From Opitutia bacterium (lineage in GTDB: Bacteria > Verrucomicrobiota > Verrucomicrobiia > Opitutales > Opitutaceae): a DNA stretch of 64,000 nucleotides. This document shows, one piece after another, positions 61,774 through 64,000 of this stretch. The notes under the pieces were generated by a model. The model was not told the DNA's origin. It ran no database searches and saw nothing but the letters and a program-made list of their open reading frames with translations. Each line of letters begins with the position of its first letter. Within the stretch, counting starts at the first letter, position 1. A program made the position numbers and the translations under genes. The stretch spans positions 248,001-312,000 of the forward strand of contig JACPIS010000009.1 in assembly GCA_016187925.1 (NCBI GenBank), given 5' to 3'.

Positions 61774-62328
61774 ATGAGCCTTCGCCCACTAACCGCCCCC
61801 TGGTTCCACGGTCCGGCCGGCCACGAGAAAATCTGGCTCGGTTGCGCCCTCCTCTGGTGCTTCGTGATGTCGCTGATGATGCCTTACTGGCATTTCCGCG
61901 GCAAACAGAACAGCACCGGCGAGGCCTACACGGTCCGGCCCGCCGACTACCTGGCTCGGACCGAGAAGTTCGTCGCGTCCAACCGCGTCGGCACCTTCAA
62001 GAATGCCAGCACCGCCAACCCGTTGATGCAGGAGCTGCCCCTCGTCGAGCCTCCGGCCGGCGGCGACGCCTACCTGATCGGCCGCATGTGGTCGTGGTAT
62101 CCCGCGCTGCGCCTGCGCATGGGCGAGACCTACCGGCTGCATCTCTCGTCGCTCGACCTGCAGCACGGCTTCTCGCTGCAGCCGCTCAACATGAATTTCC
62201 AAGTCCTGCCCGGCTACGACCATGTGCTCACCATCACCCCGGCCTCCAAGGGCGAGTTCACCATCGTCTGCAATGAATTCTGTGGCGCCGGCCACCACGC
62301 CATGTCCGGGAAAATCTTCGTCGAATGA
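61774..62328 (+). CDS. CuA-containing subunit II of a heme-copper enzyme
   Basis: 184 residues from ATG 61774. One membrane helix (about 20-38, IWLGCALLWCFVMSLMM) anchors a cupredoxin domain with a complete CuA site: H131 (LQHGF), C166, E168, C170, H174 and M177 in CNEFCGAGHHAM. It is short and has a single anchor helix, the layout of ba3-type and some NO reductase subunit II proteins. It should take electrons from a periplasmic cytochrome c or cupredoxin and pass them to the subunit I downstream. Its stop overlaps that gene's possible start (ATGA). Confidence 0.88.
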   Translation: MSLRPLTAPWFHGPAGHEKIWLGCALLWCFVMSLMMPYWHFRGKQNSTGEAYTVRPADYLARTEKFVASNRVGTFKNASTANPLMQELPLVEPPAGGDAYLIGRMWSWYPALRLRMGETYRLHLSSLDLQHGFSLQPLNMNFQVLPGYDHVLTITPASKGEFTIVCNEFCGAGHHAMSGKIFVE

Positions 62329-64000
62329 CTCCCATGTCCACCCCCTCCCATTCCCTCGCCGCCCCCGGCACGCCCGGCCGCGTGTGCGGCACCACCGGCC
62401 TCGGTGTCTGCCTCGACGCCCAGCGCTTCATCAAGCTGAACGCCGTCTGCGGCATCGTCTTCCTGCTCCTCGGCGGCATCGCCGCGCTGCTGCTGGCGCT
62501 CACGCGCTGGCAAACCGTACACCTGCTGCCGGTCGACTGGTTCTACCGCATCCTGACCTTCCACGGCATCAACATGCTGATCCTGTGGATCCTCTTCTTC
62601 GAGGTCGCCATCCTGTACTTCGCCTGCACCACGCCGCTCAACGCCCGGCTCTTCTCGCGCACGGTCGCCTGGGTCTCGTTCGGCATGATGCTCACCGGCG
62701 CGCTCATGGTGGACTACATCATCCTCGCCGGCCAGGCCGACGTGATGATGACATCCTACCTGCCGCTGCTGGCGCATCCGCTGTTCTACCTCGGCATCAT
62801 CCTCGTCGCCCTCGGCACGCTGGTCGGCGTGTTCAACTTCTTCGCCACGCTCTACGTGGCCAGGCGCGACGGGGCCTACACCGGCTCGATGCCGATCGTG
62901 ACCTTCGGCGCGCTCGCAGCCGCCATCATCGCCGTCGTGACCCTGTTGCACGGCGCCGTGGTCATGATCCCGACCTTCACCTACTCGATGGGCTGGACGG
63001 CCCAGCCCGACCCGGCGTGGTATCGCCTCATCTGGTGGGGCCTCGGCCACCAGTCGCAGCAGGTCAACGTCTGCGCCATGGTCGCCGTCTGGTATCTGCT
63101 TTCGCACATCACCGTCGGCGCCCGTCCGATCAACGAGGCGGTGTGCCGCACGGCCTTTGTGCTCTACATCCTGTTCATCAACCTCGCCTCGGCGCATCAT
63201 CTGCTGGTGGACCCGGGCGTCGGCGCCACCTGGAAGATCTGGAACACCTCCTACGCCATGTATCTGGCGGTGCTGGCCTCGATGGTCCACGGCTTCACCG
63301 TGCCGGCGGGCGTCGAGATCGCCATGCGGGAAAAAGGCTACACCAGCGGCATCTTCGGCTGGGTGACGGCGCTGCCGTGGAAAAACCCGGCGTTCTCCGC
63401 CACCGCGCTCTCGCTCGTGATCTTCGGCTTCCTCGGCGGCATCACCGGCGTCACCCTCGGCACGCAGCAGATCAATATCATCGCGCACAACACGCTGCGG
63501 ATCCCCGGCCACTTCCACGTCACCGTGGTCGGCGGCACCACGCTCGCCTTCATGGGCCTCGCCTACTACGTCGTGCCGCTGATCTTCCAGCGCGACTTCA
63601 TCTTCCGCGGGGTCGCCCGGGTGCAGCCGTGGCTGTTCGGCCTTGGGATCACGCTGCTTTCCTTCGGCATGTCGTTCGCCGGTTCGATGGGCGTCTCCCG
63701 CCGCAGCTGGGATATCGACGCCCAAGGCGTTTATGGTCCGGCCGCGCACCTCTGGCTCGGCGTGCTGGGCATCGGCGGCGTGCTGGCCTTCACCGGCCTG
63801 CTGATCTTTGCCCTGCTCTGCGTCGGCACGCTGTTCTTCGGCAAGAAGATTGAAGGTCGCGCCATGACCGACTGGGGCACGCCCCCGGCGCTCGCCGGCA
63901 GCAAGGCCGGTTCGCTCGCCCACGACCACTACGCCACCAAGGGCACGATCGTCCTCACGCTCGTCTTCCTCGCCTGCTTCGCGGTCTACTACTTCGCCAA
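62325..64000 (+). CDS. Heme-copper oxidase-superfamily subunit I lacking the active-site Tyr, 3' end cut
   Basis: 558 codons are visible before the window ends (start ATG 62325 or 62334). Ligands are in place: H80 (TFHGINM) for the low-spin heme, H242 (WWGLGHQSQQ), H291 and H292 (ASAHHLLVDPG) for the second metal, and H396/H398 (PGHFHVT) for the hemes. Oxygen-reducing A- and B-type enzymes have Tyr four residues after the first metal ligand (HPxxY); here that residue is Q246. Loss of this Tyr is typical of NO-reducing members. Together with CuA subunit II, NirK and FNR-type control, an NO reductase is the best guess; oxygen reduction is not excluded. Confidence 0.8.
   Translation, partial: MTPMSTPSHSLAAPGTPGRVCGTTGLGVCLDAQRFIKLNAVCGIVFLLLGGIAALLLALTRWQTVHLLPVDWFYRILTFHGINMLILWILFFEVAILYFACTTPLNARLFSRTVAWVSFGMMLTGALMVDYIILAGQADVMMTSYLPLLAHPLFYLGIILVALGTLVGVFNFFATLYVARRDGAYTGSMPIVTFGALAAAIIAVVTLLHGAVVMIPTFTYSMGWTAQPDPAWYRLIWWGLGHQSQQVNVCAMVAVWYLLSHITVGARPINEAVCRTAFVLYILFINLASAHHLLVDPGVGATWKIWNTSYAMYLAVLASMVHGFTVPAGVEIAMREKGYTSGIFGWVTALPWKNPAFSATALSLVIFGFLGGITGVTLGTQQINIIAHNTLRIPGHFHVTVVGGTTLAFMGLAYYVVPLIFQRDFIFRGVARVQPWLFGLGITLLSFGMSFAGSMGVSRRSWDIDAQGVYGPAAHLWLGVLGIGGVLAFTGLLIFALLCVGTLFFGKKIEGRAMTDWGTPPALAGSKAGSLAHDHYATKGTIVLTLVFLACFAVYYFA

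Noticed and set aside
62214-63929. A 571-codon minus-strand frame
   Set aside because: Antisense to the heme-copper subunit I, rich in Arg/Glu/Asp/Gly without recognisable domains.

Overview
The window is high-G+C bacterial chromosome with dense coding on both strands. Its gene content points to a Gram-negative member of the Verrucomicrobiota, most likely the family Opitutaceae. The reasons are paired DUF2339/DUF3999 membrane proteins, TonB-like proteins, a glycine-rich surface-sorting tail, type IV pilus genes, NirK/NrfHA respiration genes and many short palindromic intergenic repeats. This placement is an inference from content; no rRNA or other phylogenetic marker is present, and I saw no tRNA, CRISPR array or complete insertion sequence.

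Positions 1-11.3 kb hold housekeeping and exported proteins: a truncated alpha/beta hydrolase, two TonB-like paralogues either side of an RsuA pseudouridine synthase, a CRM-domain protein, a large NHL-repeat surface protein, a threonine-dehydratase-like enzyme, RsgA, a GYF-domain membrane protein and an exported DUF255 thioredoxin-fold protein. From 14.15 down to 11.3 kb on the minus strand lies a bufferin-type metallophore operon: a precursor with nine evenly spaced cysteines, DUF692 (BufB), a BufC-like partner and DoxX. From 14.4 to 30 kb come an amidohydrolase, a LysR regulator, a 2-hydroxyacid dehydrogenase, the DUF2339/DUF3999 pair, a glycerol-3-phosphate unit (transporter, HAD phosphatase, GlpD) and an M13 peptidase.

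From 30 to 39.4 kb is a phenylalanine/tyrosine catabolic region: PhhA, HPPD, HmgA, a flavin reductase-like protein, a thiolase and a fused two-domain CoA transferase. Together they would convert phenylalanine to homogentisate and, after steps not encoded here, turn acetoacetate into acetyl-CoA. A LuxR-type regulator is divergent from hppD.

From 39.8 to 49.5 kb is a type IV pilus/pseudopilus locus: prepilin-like proteins, a PilX-like protein carrying seven carbohydrate-binding-like repeats, and PilMN-, PilO- and PilP-like proteins. It is interrupted by two toxin-antitoxin modules (HicBA-like and VapBC-like), each followed by another copy of the 3' end of the PilX-like gene.

From 50 to 64 kb is a nitrogen-oxide respiration region: an octaheme cytochrome, a YwiC-like protein, NirK fused to cytochrome c, a NirV-like protein, a Sco-like protein, a porin, NrfH-NrfA, and two heme-copper oxidase-superfamily subunits with a CuA subunit II. 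Three promoters share an FNR/Dnr-type box (TTGA-N6-TCAA) and an identically spaced -10 element; in two of them the predicted transcription start falls on the ATG. The region looks equipped for nitrite to NO (to N2O) and also for nitrite to ammonium.
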